From Malania oleifera (taxonomy: Eukaryota > Streptophyta > Magnoliopsida > Santalales > Ximeniaceae), in contig NC_080422.1 of assembly GCF_029873635.1 (NCBI RefSeq), positions 17,266,049-17,330,048 of the forward strand: DNA of 64,000 nt, read 5' to 3'. Made by a program: the position numbers and the translations under genes. Below are positions 48,781-61,986 of the stretch, piece by piece. The stretch's first letter is position 1; every line of letters begins with the position of its first letter. The notes beneath the pieces were generated by a model that was not told where the DNA came from, did not search any database, and saw nothing but the letters and a program-made list of their open reading frames with translations.

Positions 48781-48959
48781 CCATAGGAGACTCATGCTGA
48801 ACACATTTACCTGCCCCCAACAACATGCACTTAAAACTATACAAGTTGTGGACGGAGACCTAATTGATATAATTACTACGGAAGAGGCTCCCCCACTTTT
48901 ATGGAGGGACCCATTGGGTAAGGTACTTCCACTTGAATACTCTGCATGATTGAACTAAG

Positions 48960-51900
48960 AGACTTCGATGATCACACTTCTACAAGTCCTGATGTGGTAG
49001 GGAAGTCCAACATCACCTTCAAACTAGGATAAGTTTGAAGTGAACTTAAATCCGTCTGGCTGAAGATGGTAAACTTAACGCTTCCAAGAGGCAACCTGAT
49101 AATTTTTCTTTTCTTTTTGAGTCCATAGGTTGGTTAGGGTAGATTAAGTATGAGTTTAGCGTCTTTAGAGTAGAATGTAGGATAAGTTAGGGGTGTGACT
49201 AAGAGGGCGATCATTATGTATGTGGGTGACTAGGTCTAGTCCCTGAACTCTACTGAAATCCAAAAATAATAAGAGGGTTGACCATGTCTGTGACTAGCAC
49301 TAAGTTAGGGTGTGCCTTGGTTAACAACACCGAGAGTCGTTTAAATGCAAGCCTCGACTCTTCATCTCTGACTTCTTCCTTCCCCCTTAGACCTTATTGC
49401 CTGCATCCATTTGCACTCACCACAATGTCTTCTTCACCTATCCCAGGGCACAGTTCACCCCTTCTCCAAACTTGTCCCATGCCTCGTCACCAATTCCTCC
49501 TATATCTCAGATATGGGAGGAACTATGCCTTTTGCTCCAATAATTTGAGTTCCTCCAATCCTCCATTCCTCAATCCCACACAAAGTTATGGAAGCAAATT
49601 GAGGAGGGTGTTCAGAACATCATCGCACTTACTCATCACATCGATTCCAATTCAGTAGCACTGAACCCCCCCCCTAGAACAGCTATGACAATTTTTTTAG
49701 GCCATACGAGGGCACCACCCTCATCCCCCATTTCGATGGAGGTTGTTGTTCATGGAATGGAGGAAGCTTTACCTACTCATTCTGATGGGGCTAGCCAGCC
49801 TTATTTTGACACTGGGGCAAGCCACCCATTTGAAGCCTCCATGGATTTCAGAGGTCGGGATTTGAATAACCATTTCCAAAGGGCAACTGACCACGAGTAG
49901 GATAGAGTCTGGACTGGTCGGTTCAAGTATTTTGGGTGCACCTACACTATGTATTGTGCTTCTGTGACACACTTTTGTTTTGTTTTTCTTTTCCTCTCTA
50001 TTGTCCCACCATGATTTTTTGGCATTCTTGATGCTTGTAATGACTTTATCTACTTTGTGATGCCATTTTGAAAATTAATGAAAACTTTCAGGGTGCTTTT
50101 GGTTACTACATGTCTTTTGTGGTATAGTATATTCTTGTATGCATACTATTTATAGATTCTATAATATGTAGGTACACTATTTGTATTAGTGGCACCATGC
50201 ATTGTCCTCTCCCATTCCTGGATTCTATCTTTCTTTCTACATTTCAGTGAGGATACTGAGGTTCAATGTTGGGGGTAGGGGGTAGCACATTACAGGGCAC
50301 ATTTCGCATTGCATGACACATTTCATTTCACGCATAAAAAAATGAACAATTTTAAATTTTTTGAAAAATTTCGAGTGAACTCTATCTGTTCAAGCCATGC
50401 TAACATATATTTTATACCCTCTACATATACCTATATAACCTAATGTTACAAGCATAGGCTTCTTAGTTACATGATTTTATTATGCTGACTAACAATGCAG
50501 TGAATTAGTTGTGTAAAATTCACATAACATGGCCAATATCTTGGTATTACTCCAGACAGTTTGACTAGTGGTTTGTTTGGGTTAATACTATTGTGTAAAC
50601 TCTTGAATTTACATGGTACTTCATGGGGCTAAAAACACACTTACACGTGATTTGTAGCACTTAGGGCTCTTTGAGAGCACTGAGAGAACATCCGTGGTGA
50701 TTATGACACCTTGTGAGGTACCATTGAGTCATTTGTTCATTTCTCGAGTTGTTGATGTCAAACTCTGAGGTTATAAAACTCAACCTTCCTTTTTTATTTT
50801 TATTTATTTATTTATTTATTTTTTGCGAGATTTCCTTTGCCAACTAGTCTTTATTTTTTTGCATTTGCTAGCCTAGAAGTGACATCAAGTGGGGAGATAT
50901 AAATCTAGGTCTTGTAATTTACTCAAGACATGAAGATTAAGCCACCCCTTGAGACAGAATTTTTTCTATGGACTCCTATTCAAGCTACATTCCCATTGGA
51001 AATATGAAGACAATAAAAGAGTATAATGATTGTCTTAGCTGACCATGCAATGAATGAAATTGAAAAAGGAATAAAAACTTGGGCAAAGAAAATGAAAACA
51101 AAAACATACATCTGCTCCAAACAAGTATAAAGAGGTCGAACTAAATGCACGACACCACAATTCTACACGTAAGAAGAATCTTCTGCTAACCAATGCACTT
51201 GCTGAATTCATGCTTAGTCCATGAATAATATTATCTAGGGTGGTCTTGATTGAATGTGATGAGTAAGTGAGAAGATGTTAGGGTGAAGGACTCAACACCT
51301 CAGTAAAGGCTGGATTCCTTTCCTAAAAGACTAATCCACTCAACATTTCTAGCATTAGTTCTTTGAATATATGAGACATTTGATGATGACACTCTTCCTC
51401 AAATATAAGGGTGAACCCATTTTCTTGAGTGAATTTTGAGGGAATAAACCAGTGAGGCTAAGTCAAGACGACCGTTTTATAGGTGTCCCAAAGCACTCTG
51501 AGTGAGACAAATCATATACCTTACACATGCCTTGTGAAGTTGCCTATTCATACCTGGATTCACATGCTAATATTAAATCTAAATTATAATCATGGGTTGA
51601 TTCTCTATGAGTTGTGTTTTGAGATGGCTGTGTATTGTTGAGATTTGCATGATTGAATTGCTACAGAGTGTGTGTATAGTAGAGTCATGTACGAAGGAAT
51701 CTATATGTAATAAGGTTACATCTCTGCATGTAAAATGGTATGATTGTGCTGCAAGTGTTCTCAACTTTTGTCCATTGAACTGGTGTTTATGGTATCACCC
51801 TAGAAACCCTCATAAGATTCGAGCTCGTCCACTAGGATCAACCTAAGGGTTTAAAGCCATGTTGTATACGGTAAATTCAACTATGTTTCCCGCGAAAGAG

Positions 51901-51970
51901 AATGTAGGTAGGATATAGTAGTTTTCTTAGATTTTGATTTACTAAAGGACTAGCAAAGTGTAAGTTGGGG
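48960..51970 (+). other. Gypsy-1 interior without recognised domain
   Basis: Two open frames (49278-49658 and 49685-49900) have no recognisable domain. The phrase GAGGTTCAATGTTGGGGGTAGG near 50261 is of the kind found after pol in Athila/Tat elements. The rest has no ORF. Confidence 0.45.
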
Positions 51971-51974
51971 GTTG

Positions 51975-52309
51975 TGATGAATCCCTAAAATGCATGATTT
52001 TAGACCATTATTTATCTTTGTTTATCCTCATTTTACTATGTATTTACCCAACGTTATTATTGTTCAGAGTTATGCAAGGTTTGTTTGTCTTTTCAGTAAA
52101 AACAAGTTAAAACCATGGAGTTAAATATTACGAGAAGCCAAGGAGGATTTAGACGACTCAAAACTCAAATAAGATGCTCAACCAAGCTCTTGAAGCTTCA
52201 AATCATCAAGGGATAAGAAGATGATGCTCGACCTTGTGGCGCGACCAGAAACACATAAGGGCAACTTAGTCTTTCACCACAGACTCCAAGGTCAGACTAA
52301 GATCAAAAT
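51975..52309 (+). repeat. Gypsy-1 3' LTR, truncated by Copia-3 insertion
   Basis: About 335 bases matching the start of the 5' LTR. It stops after GATCAAAAT at the Copia-3 LTR boundary. AAAAT (52305-52309) is the presumed target site. Confidence 0.75.
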
Positions 52310-54417
52310 TGTTAACTTTACCATGATCCCAAGAGGGGGAGTGAACATTTTAAAATTTATGCCCCAAGGTGAGTATCCTAACAGCAGTATAATCACAACC
52401 CTATTGACAATCTAGTGCAGGTAAAGTAAATCAATTATAATATCTACTAGAAATTAAATCATGCAATTTAATTAACTACACACGCACCACAAAGCAGTAA
52501 GGAAAGTGACACATAGAAATGTTAACAAGGTTCGGCCAATTGCCTACGTTTCTGCCTTGGCTAATAAGCACAAGGATTGCCACTATAATTGCTCACTTAA
52601 ATGGGTGGGGCAGTACCAAAACAAACTAGGTCAATTAGCACAGGGCTGACCTCAACCTTTACAACCAATCCTTACCGGATTGGATTACCGCCCCCTCTGG
52701 CTACACCTGAAAACACTTAGTAATTTCACAACAATGAAATTGGTACAGTGATTATGCTTTAATGTAAAGCAGATGTGTATCTAGTTACGTGCAATCACAT
52801 ACACCACCAAATGATATAATGAAGTAAGCTCAATGTGGTTTTAGATGTCTACTCTCAAATATATATTTGCAATCAATGTAATTAGTGCATGAGAGTGCAA
52901 ACCATATGATCTTTGTATCTCAAAATGTATTCAATCTAAATGCTCAAACAAAGGTATCAGTCAAACTTCATATAATTCAACCAGTATGTTTTCTCAATGT
53001 ATAATGCTTAAGTAATGTATGAGTTTGGTTTGCAAAAAGGATTTAATCTTTGTATTCAACAAATGATATAACTCAATGAATATTGCAATAAATATTTTTA
53101 TCACATAAACAAATATCTCTTCAAAGATTTGTCAAGATGAAACACACTAGATATTTGAAAGTGATTTGAAAAGATTTTGTAACCAAAATCAAATACGAGC
53201 TTCTCAAGATGTTGTAATGAATATGCAATACTCAAAAGATCAAATGAAGTCTTCTTAGAAAAAGACTTATTAATAAAGTCCTCTAAGAATACTTGAGGAT
53301 TTGATCTCAAATAAAATCGTATCAATCAAGTACAACACTTAGGAAAGCAAACCTATAGAACAATCAACACTCAAATCAAACTTACAAAGGATTTTGGCAG
53401 TATGGCAAGGTAAGAATGAGTGCATGAAGCTTAAAAATTAGTAATATGAATTTTGGAATTGAGCGAGAATTCACTAATCGGGTTTGCTAATCTTGTTACT
53501 AATCATTTCAAATGAAGGGGTATATATAGACTTCCCCTTGATTATAACTGTTAAAGACACAAATCGAATAATTATAAAAGTTTTAATATTGTTTAATTAA
53601 ATTAACCCCGTTTAAAAATATTAACTGCGGTAAAAAAAATAGGGCAACCCGAGAGCACCGGTCGACCGAGGCAAGTTCAGTTGACTGAAGTGCTTGAGGT
53701 TTTGTCAACTGGGCATTGAATGAACTATAAGTTCGGTCGACTGGACTTGTAAGTCCAGGGGCGATTTTTTTGTCTTTGCGTGGTTTGGTTGACCGGGGAC
53801 ATTTTGAACTACCTCGGTCTGTTGACCAAACCATTGAGTTCCCATATGTGGGAACTCGGTTGACCAGGGCGTTGATATGTATTTTATGCTTGGTCTACCA
53901 AATGGTCCATTATGTTGACTTCAAGGGAGTTCGGTCGATCAGATTCAAATGACCAAAGTTAGTTCAGTCGACCAGGCTATGGTCAACCTATTGACTTGGT
54001 CTTGGTTTGGTCGATCGGGGGCATTTTGTGCATGGGAGTTTGGTCGACCAAACATGTAATTTTCATACATTTAAGTTCTTTTCAATTTTTGCAAACACCC
54101 TAATCAAATAACCAAATATATAAATGCATGAGTGAGTGTCATAAGGTCATTTCTAGGTCTTTTTTAGTTTTGAGCTTGCTCGTCACATCATGCAGGTGAT
54201 GCATGCAATTATTACAAGTCAAGCCCTATTTACTATTACAGACCCTTTTAAAAATAATGAAATAAAATACAACAAATATTGGGTCTTCAACTTCAATCTC
54301 TCTTTGTGCTATCATTATGATTTGCCAATTAGAATACCTGCACATAACCTCAAATGTGTATTAAATATAACATATATTTGTCATTATCAAAACCGGGCGT
54401 GACCAATAAAGTCAATA
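52310..54417 (-). repeat. Copia-3 3' LTR
   Basis: Plus-strand ends are TGTTAACTTTACCATGATCC and GACCAATAAAGTCAATA. It contains TATATATA near 53521, a palindrome array at 53659-54053 (upstream of the TATA box in its own orientation), and the conserved block TGCCTACGTTTCTGCCTTGG at 52541-52560. Confidence 0.8.
53659..54053 (-). repeat. Palindrome array GGTCGACC in Copia-3 LTR
   Basis: A dozen or so copies such as CCGGTCGACCGAGG, GTTGACTGAA, GGTCGACTGGA, GGTTGACCGGG, GGTCGATCAG and GGTCGACCAAAC. They are followed, on the minus strand, by a TATA box about 130 bases on. Confidence 0.8.
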
Positions 54418-54432
54418 TTCTCCCCCTTTTTG
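54418..54432 (-). other. Copia-3 polypurine tract
   Basis: AAAAAGGGGGAGAA on the minus strand, directly before the LTR at 54417. Confidence 0.65.
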
Positions 54433-56845
54433 ATGATGACAAATACATCAAGTAAAAATATGAGTTTAGCCTTAGAAGGCTCCCCTTATCAATATGCATT
54501 AAAGAAAACATAATTTTTAATCCAATCAATTTTGCCCTCTTCATCTCCCCCTTTTGGGAACAGCAAAAAGGGCCATAAAATAGCAGTGCTAGACAATGGG
54601 AAACATCATTGTTATACATTATAAGTTTTGGAAAGTTTTTGAAAAAATTCGGCAGAGTGCTGTTTGAAAATAGGACTTTCCAAAACAAATCATGTATAAA
54701 CAATGACCTATTTGAGTTTATAAATCTTAGAAATTTATCCACAACTACTCAAACAGTTCTAGTATGATTAAAGCAATAAAATATGAAGTCCATCATTATC
54801 ATGCTATAGATGTGAAAAGTATGCATTACAAACAGCAAGCAATATTCACAAAGTCTAAGCCAAAAAGAAACACCAATAGTAATATTAATTGCTAAGACCT
54901 GTAAATTTTACTTAAAAGCTCCCCCTAAATTTATGCACACTATGAAATATCTAAGAAGTTTCTCTACTGTGCATTAGACCTAACTTACGCCTAATTTTTA
55001 TGAACCTGTCTTCGAGAAGTGGTTTAGTAAATATGTTCGCCCACTACTCATTGGTACATACAAACTCAAGTGCAGCATCCCCTTTCTACACATAATCACA
55101 AAGGAAGTGATGTCTAATCTCAATGTGTTTAGTTTGTGAACGTGAGATAGGATTTTTAGAGATGTTGATTGCACTAGTATTATCACATTTAATCTGTGTT
55201 GTATCATAGTGCAATCCAAAATCCATAAGTTGTTGTTTCATATAAAGAGTTCGAGCACAACAATTTTCAGCCGCAATATATTCCGCTTTGGCTGTGGATA
55301 AGGCAATTGAGTTCTATTTCTTAGAGAACCAAGAAACAAGAGATTGTCCTAAATAGTGACAAGTGTCATTGGTATTTTTTCTATCAACCTTACTACCAGC
55401 AAAGTCAGCATCCGTATAACTTACAATATCAAAGGTATTATGCTTAGGGTACCATAAGCCTAACTCTATAGTCCCAACTAGATACCTAAGGATTTGTTTA
55501 ATTGCCTTTAGATGGGATTCCTTAGGAGCAGCTTGAAACCTAGCACATATACACACACTAAACATAATATCATGCTTACTAGTAGTGAGGTATAGGAGAC
55601 ACCCAATCATGCCACGATACAATTTTCACATCAACAGGTATTCCTTGCTCATTTTATCAAACTTAATGGAAAAGTTTATAGGCGTACCAAAAATTTTACA
55701 ATCTTCCATATTAAATTTCTTTAGCAAGTCCCTGATATATTTAGATTGGCATATGAAAGTTCCACATTGAGCTTGCTCAATTTGTAACCCTAAAAGAAGC
55801 TAAATTCACCCATCATGCTCATTTCAAATTCACTTTGCATCCACTTGGCAAACTCATTACACAACTCATCATTAGTTGCTCCAAAAATGATATCGTCCAG
55901 ATAAATTTGAACAAGGAGCATATCATCATTTTGGGTTTTGATGAAGAGTGTAGTGTCAATTTTGCCACGGGTAAACTCATTTTCTAGTAGAAAACTACTA
56001 AGCCTCTCATACCAAGCTCTAGGAGCTTGCTTCAATCCATACAAGGCCTTAGACAACCGGTAAACATGGTCCAGATATTTATAATTTTCAAAACCGGGTG
56101 GTTGTTCTACATATACTTCTTCATTAATATAGCCATTTAGAAAAGCGCTTTTTACATCCATTTGAAATAATTTAAAATTTTTAAAAGCAGCATAAGCAAG
56201 TAGCATACGAATGACTTGTAACCTAGCAACGGGAGCATATGTTTCATCAATGTCAATTCCCTCTTGCTGATTATAACCTTGGGTAACTAGTTTAGCCTTA
56301 TTCCTAGTTACTACCCTATTCTCATCATTTTTATTTCTATATACCTATTTAGTTCCAATAATCGTATAATCACTAGGCCTAGGAACTAGAGTCCACACTC
56401 TGCTTCTTTCAAATTGATTAAGTTCTTCTTGTATGGACATCACCCAAGACTCATCTTCTATGACATTTTAATATTTTTAGGTTCATCTTGGGATAAGAAA
56501 GCAGAATGACTCACTAGGCTTCTCAAGGAGGATCTTGTGGCTACACTATGGGATGGTTCACCTATGATTTGATCTATAGGATGGTTTCTAATGAATTTCC
56601 ACTCTAGGCAACTCTTGAATTTTGTTTTCATTATCTTCAGATGATTTTTCATTTTCTTCTGAATTTTTCACTTGCGTTGTTTTTAATAGATAATTTATCT
56701 AAGCATTTTAAAATACCAATATCATCTTCATCATCTTTCTTAGAAATTGGATTAGATTCATCAAACACAACATAAATAGATTCAATGACAGTCAATGTTC
56801 TTTTATTAAAAGCCTTTTATGCTTTACTATTAAGTGCATAACCTA

Positions 56846-57700
56846 GAAACTTTACGAGGTCGTTTCTAACCCTTTCGTCTTAATTTTCACCATTCAGATT
56901 CTTCTTTTGAGTTTCCCCCCTTTGTGTTAATTTCTTGCACAGCCATATCACTGCCGCAGCAGTGGAGTCATTGGCGTCTGCGCATTCAACTAGACAAAGC
57001 CAATCGAGTGGCGATTTCTTGTCCGATCAATGCGAAATTTTACGAGGTCGTTTTTAACCGTTTCTTCTTAATTGTCACCATTCAGATTCTTTTTTGAGTT
57101 TTCCCCCTTCATGTTAATTTCTTGCACAGCCGTATCACCGCCGTAGCAGTGGAGTCATCGGCGTCAATGCATTCAACTGGAAGAAGCCAATCGAGCGGCG
57201 ATTTCTTATCCGATCAATGTGAAACTTTAAGAGGTTGTTTCTAACCCTTTCTTCTTAATTGTCACCTTTCAGATTCTTCTTTTGAGTTTTTCCCCTTTGT
57301 GTTAATTTCTTGCATAGCCGTATCACCGCCGCAACAGTGGAGTCATCGGCATCTGTGCATTCAACTGGATGAAGCCAATCGAGCGGCGATTTTGTTTTCG
57401 ATCAATGCAAAAATTTACCAGGTCGTTTTTGACCCTTTGGTCTTAATTTTCACCATTCAAATTATTATTTTTAGTTTTACAACTTTATTTTAATTTATTG
57501 TACAGCTGTCTCAGCACTGCAACAGTGGAATCGTCGGCGTCTGCACATTCAACTAGATGAAGCCAATCGAGCGGCGATTTCTTATCTGATCGATCTGAAA
57601 CCTTACTCGGTTGTTCCTGACTCTCCCTTGTTAATATTTACTGGTTGAATTAATTTCTTTGAGCTTTGTAATTTTATCTTCATCTCTTGGACAACTTGTT
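56846..57700 (+). repeat. 188-bp tandem repeat, about 4.5 units
   Basis: Units start at about 56846, 57034, 57221, 57409 and 57597, each with GAAA(C/T)TTTAC-AGGTCGTTT, ATTCTT-TTTGAGTTT, CAGTGGAGTCATCGGCGTC and GCCAATCGAGCGGCGATTTC. The fifth is diverged and fades after about 100 bases. Confidence 0.85.
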
Positions 57701-59147
57701 CACACACCCACAACACACTGCCTACACGTACACTGCACACGCTAAATATAGGCTGTATATTATTATATTTATTATAATATTGTCAAGTTCTTATATTTCT
57801 ATTATATTGTATTATTCATAAGATCTTTTAAGGTGTATATGTTAGTAAGTTAATTGCTTTTTAGTCATAGTATCACTTATATATCTATCTTGAGTTTTGG
57901 GTTTTTATTATTGTGGTATTTATCGTAGACATTAACTAGCCTATTCTCTTTGTGGTAGGATTTTAATAATTTTCTTATTTCAATATATTTGTTGTAGATG
58001 TTAATTGATTTATTGTTATTCTCGTTATTTGTTTTATTATTTATTGTTAAAATTTTGTCTGTTCGTTTTTCCCGTATTGTCATGTATTTATAATATGTGT
58101 TGATTATTTTGCATTTAGGGTTTTTGTCATAATTAAGGTTTACATGTGGGGTTATTATTATTTTGTATATTTAGTGTTTATATCATATGTACATTAATTT
58201 TTGATTTGATTTATTTCCATAATTTCCCATTTGATGGTCATATTGGATATTTACATATTAGTATTAGTTTTAAATTGTTTCCATAGTTTCACAGCTTGCT
58301 TACCTTTTGTATAATTACCTGCTAGTTTTAGGGTTACTTGATTTAATTTGATGAGTAGATTGTTTCCTTAGTTTTGGCAATTTTGTTTATATATGTATTG
58401 ATTGTGTGTTCCCATTAGGTAAGTTGCTATTATAATATATAGAATATTATGGTATTACTATTATACTTACATTAGGTATTATCTATTAAGATATATATTT
58501 TTTAATTTCTAATATACATGGTATTACCTTTTATGATGTCTTTAGTATCTTGATACATATATTATCTTATGATAATTTGTTACTTATTATCCTATTATTA
58601 TATATTAAAACCTCCCATACTAGTATTTTCCTATAAAAAATTTAATACAATTTCAAAATTTGGGATTGTATTTTCTTAAAAAAAATTTTAATTTTTTAAT
58701 TCCTATGATTTTAATGCTAGGGTATGAGCCTTTGGGTTTTTATGTACCTTTAGTTCTGAGGGAATATGTAAATATTTAGATTTTACATATATTTTTGTAT
58801 TATTTATTTACTTATTTATTTATTCACTTTACACGTGTTTTAATAAATTTACTATAGGAGTAATTTTAAAGACTTTTTAGATTAACTTAGGGATAATTCT
58901 AAATTAATTAGGTACTGTTCGTAAGAACGGGAGCGTAGGGGGTGCTCGTACCTTCTCCTCGCGTAACCGAACTCCCGACCCCAGCTCTGGTAACGTAGAC
59001 CCATTCTACTCCTAACGGGGTAGTAATCATATGTTCTAACCACACTAAAGGTTAGTGGCGACTCCGATATTCTTGTTTTTCCCGAAAATATAAAAATTGG
59101 TTTTTATTTCGCTACCCAGGGCACCCGCGTGCCGGGACGTCGCGACA
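56848..59147 (+). mobile_element. Partial Gypsy (Tat/Ogre-like) LTR inserted in Copia-3 integrase
   Basis: It ends in CGTGCCGGGACGTCGCGACA after GTTAGTGGCGACTCCG, with an upstream CTCGCGTAACCGAACTCCCG. These phrases are typical of the 3' end of Tat/Ogre-type LTRs. The left end has no TG terminus and starts inside a tandem repeat, so it is 5'-truncated. About 250 bases of integrase sequence are missing at the site. Confidence 0.55.
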
Positions 59148-60109
59148 CTACCCATTTCTTGTAGTGACCTATTCTTTCTTTCTACCACATCATTTTGTTG
59201 AGGTGTCCTAGGTGTAAAAAGTTATGTGATATACCCTCCAATTCACAATAATTTTCTATGCCCTCATTTTTATATTCCGTGCCTGTATCACTTCTTATAT
59301 GAGTTATCTTATATCCCTTTTCATTTTGAATTCTCCTATAAAGTTTGGTAAACTATTCACATGATTCATTTTCATGTGCAAGAAATAACACCCATATGAA
59401 CCTAGAGAAGTCATCTACAATAACAAAAGCATATGATTTACCACCTAGACTTTGCATAGAATTAGGACCAAACAAATCCAAATGAAGCATTTCAAGTGGT
59501 CTAGTGGTAGATATGAATTTCTTTTTCTTAAAACTAGATTTTGTTTGCTTACCCATTTGACATGCATCAAAAATTTTATATTTTACAAATGAAATTTTAG
59601 GCAAGCCTTTTACTAATTCTTTTCTAATAAGTATAGACAACAAGTCCATGCTAGCATGTTCTAAGTGCCTATGCCATAACCAACTATCTTCATTTAGAGC
59701 AAAAAAGCAAGTTACTTGTTGTGAAGTTAAGTTCTCAAGAGAAGTAGTATAAACATTTTCATGGTAATCAGCAGTAAAAAGAACTTTGTGATCTGATTTA
59801 TTTTTTACTATGCATTTATCATTTTCAAAAGATAACTTATATCCTTTACCACAAAATTGACTTATGCTTAGTAAATTATGCATCAGCCATCAACCAATAA
59901 AACATTATCAATAGTAAGAGAAGAATCCTTACCAACCTTACCTACTCCGATGATGCGTCCTTTTGCAATGTCGCCAAATGTCACATATCCTCCATCCTTG
60001 GGAATGATTGATGCAAATTTACCCTTGTCGCCGGTCATGTGCCGTGAGCACCCGCTATCCAGCTACCACCTGTCCTTGGAGGAGGACGATCTTAGGCATA
60101 CCTGCAAGA

Positions 60110-61788
60110 TAAACTAAGTAACTGATGCTGGTCCCCAAATTTTGTTGGGTCAGTAGCTGGATCACCCTTAACTACCCATACTTTCCTAATTTTAGCGTGC
60201 CTATTCCTAAGTGGACAATCAAATTGAATATGGCAAATTTGTTTACATTTAAAATATTTTATTCTACACCTAGGATCTTTAGGAGGGACATGAGATTTTG
60301 ACTCACGTGTGAAGTGTCCTAAGTAAAGATTAGGTCATCTAACATTTTCAAGACCATTAAAACCAAGACCCTCTTTACTTAAGGAATTCCTTTGGGCACC
60401 AAGTATTTTTTTCAAAATTGTGTTTTCCCTCAATGAATTTAAAAATAATTTTGGAGCTATCCTCCAATTTTCTCTCAAGTTTAGCAATAGTCACATATTT
60501 TCTTTTAAAATGGAAGCATGAGATGTTTTTGCAATACCAAACAATTTTGACCAATTTTTACATTTCTTTTTCAAATCATCATTTTCTTTGGTCATTTTGC
60601 TCAATAGTTTAGACACATGAATATATTCAAATTGTAATTCTCTAAACGTAGGCATGCAATCAGAATCACAATCATCATATTAATAATATGAAGAAAATGA
60701 ACAGGAAGATGATACCTCATCATCGTATGCCATCAAGCATCGGTTAGCGACCTCTGAGTCGTTGTGGTTTGATTTTGAGTGACTGCTGCTTAATTTGTCC
60801 TATGACGTGCCTGCCTTCATGACTTTCTTCTTTTTCTTAGCCTCCTTTTTTCAGTAGTGGGCAGTCCAACTTGATTGTCCAACTTTGTTGCAATAGTAAC
60901 ACGTGGAAGCATTTGATTTTTCTTTTCTTTTGCTAGACTCTCCCTTCTCGGATGTAGATTCCCTATATTTTTTTGTATGGCTTTCTATTCTTCCTGAAGA
61001 ATGTGCTAACTTTTCTGGTTAGCATTGCCATATCATCGTCAGTGTCAGGTTTGCTGCATTTACTAGATGAGTTAGTGGAAGTTTTCAATGTAGTCACTTT
61101 CTTTGCCTTATTGTGTTTATTGAGTCTTTAATTTATGGCTAACTCATAAGTGATCAGGGAACCTATCAATTCATCTAGAGTTATGGTCTTAAGGTCTCTA
61201 CTCTCAGCAATTGTCGTAGCCTTGGCTTCCCAAATAGGAGGTAAACCTCTAAGGATCTTCCTAATCATCTCATATGTGGGATAGGTATTTCCTAATGCAT
61301 GCAGTGAGTTTATGATGTGTGTGAATGTAGTGTACATGCTTTGAATTGACTCACCTACATTCATCCTAAAGGCCTCATACTCACTAGTCAACATATCTAT
61401 CCTACTATCTTTCACATCCCTAGTACCCTCATATGTAACTTCTAATTTATCCCAGATTTCTTTTGCAGTAGAACATGCCATAATTTTGTTAAATTCATTT
61501 ACATCAAGACTACAATACAAAATGTTCATAGCAGTGGCATTTAAACTAATAGCTTTTATGTCATCATCATCATCATCATATTTATCTTCAGTTTTAGGAA
61601 CTCTAGTTGCACCCTCAGTTTTCATAGGGATATAATTTCCCTTGGAGGCGATCCTCCACACCTTCCAATTAGTATTTTAGAGGTAAATGTGCATCCTCTG
61701 TTTCCAGAAAGTATAATTAACACTACCGAAAATAGGAGGTCATGTGGAAGATGGTCTCCTAGGGAAAAGGGTCATGGAGCTATGATCC
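60110..61788 (-). pseudogene. Copia-3 gag, broken
   Basis: The start (about 61788) is followed by PPIFGSVNYTFWKQRMHIYL, then the open frame 61661-61128 with AKEIWDKLEVTYEGT, SRIDMLTSEYEAFRM, ILRGLPPIWEAKA and LDELIGSLITYELAIN. This is closely similar to the Copia-1 gag. Beyond a stop at 61128 come the basic region, a weak first zinc knuckle (CYYCNKVG near 60890), an acidic stretch and a second knuckle (KYFKCKQICHIQFDC near 60230). Stops and shifts are frequent. Confidence 0.8.
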
Positions 61789-61827
61789 ATATATGATCTT
61801 TTGCAAAATAACTACTAATCTATGCTA

Positions 61828-61845
61828 CGTGGCTCTGATACCAAT
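61828..61845 (-). other. Copia-3 primer-binding site
   Basis: ATTGGTATCAGAGCCACG on the minus strand, a perfect match to the plant initiator tRNA-Met site, directly after the LTR end (GGTAAAGCTAACA). Confidence 0.85.
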
Positions 61846-61986
61846 TGTTAGCTTTACCATGATCCCAAGAGGGGGGCGGGAGTGAATTGGTACTTTTTAA
61901 AATTTATGCTCTAGGTGAGTATCCTAATAGCAGTATATTCACAACCCTATGGACAATCCAGTGCAGGTAAAGTAAATCAATTATAA
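61846..61986 (-). repeat. Copia-3 5' LTR, terminal fragment
   Basis: TGTTAGCTTTACCATGATCC through AAATCAATTATAA matches 52310-52445. It is cut at 61987 by another LTR. TATAA (61982-61986) is the presumed target site. Confidence 0.8.

Larger units (their letters stand above)
44635..52309 (+). mobile_element. Gypsy-1, Ty3/Gypsy element with gag and protease but no RT seen
   Basis: The 5' LTR is about 44635-46200. A primer-binding site reads TTGGCGCCGTTGATGGG at 46201. Then come gag (46428-47300) and an aspartic protease (48340-48780). The 3' LTR starts near 51975 after TTGGGGGTTGTGATG and is cut at 52310 by Copia-3, inserted after GATCAAAAT, where the 5' LTR copy continues GTTGCAAGG. Between about 48960 and 51970 no RT, RNase H or integrase words appear. 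The other end of its 3' LTR lies beyond the window. Confidence 0.75.
54975..60110 (-). pseudogene. Copia-3 pol, broken and interrupted
   Basis: Protease DSGCSRHMTGD (about 60040-60070) and the integrase zinc region LWHRHLEHASMD...FDACQMGKQ lie in 59883-59353, followed by LHLDLFGP and FVIVDDFSRFIWV. The segment 56848-59147 replaces part of the integrase. Then LGYALNSK, RT (56206-55790: [21 protein letters not shown] in place of VDDI) and RNase H (55622-55314: TDADFAGSKVD; then STAKAEYIAA and TKHIEI). There are many stops and frameshifts, for example at 59883 and after position 55790. Non-functional. Confidence 0.82.
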
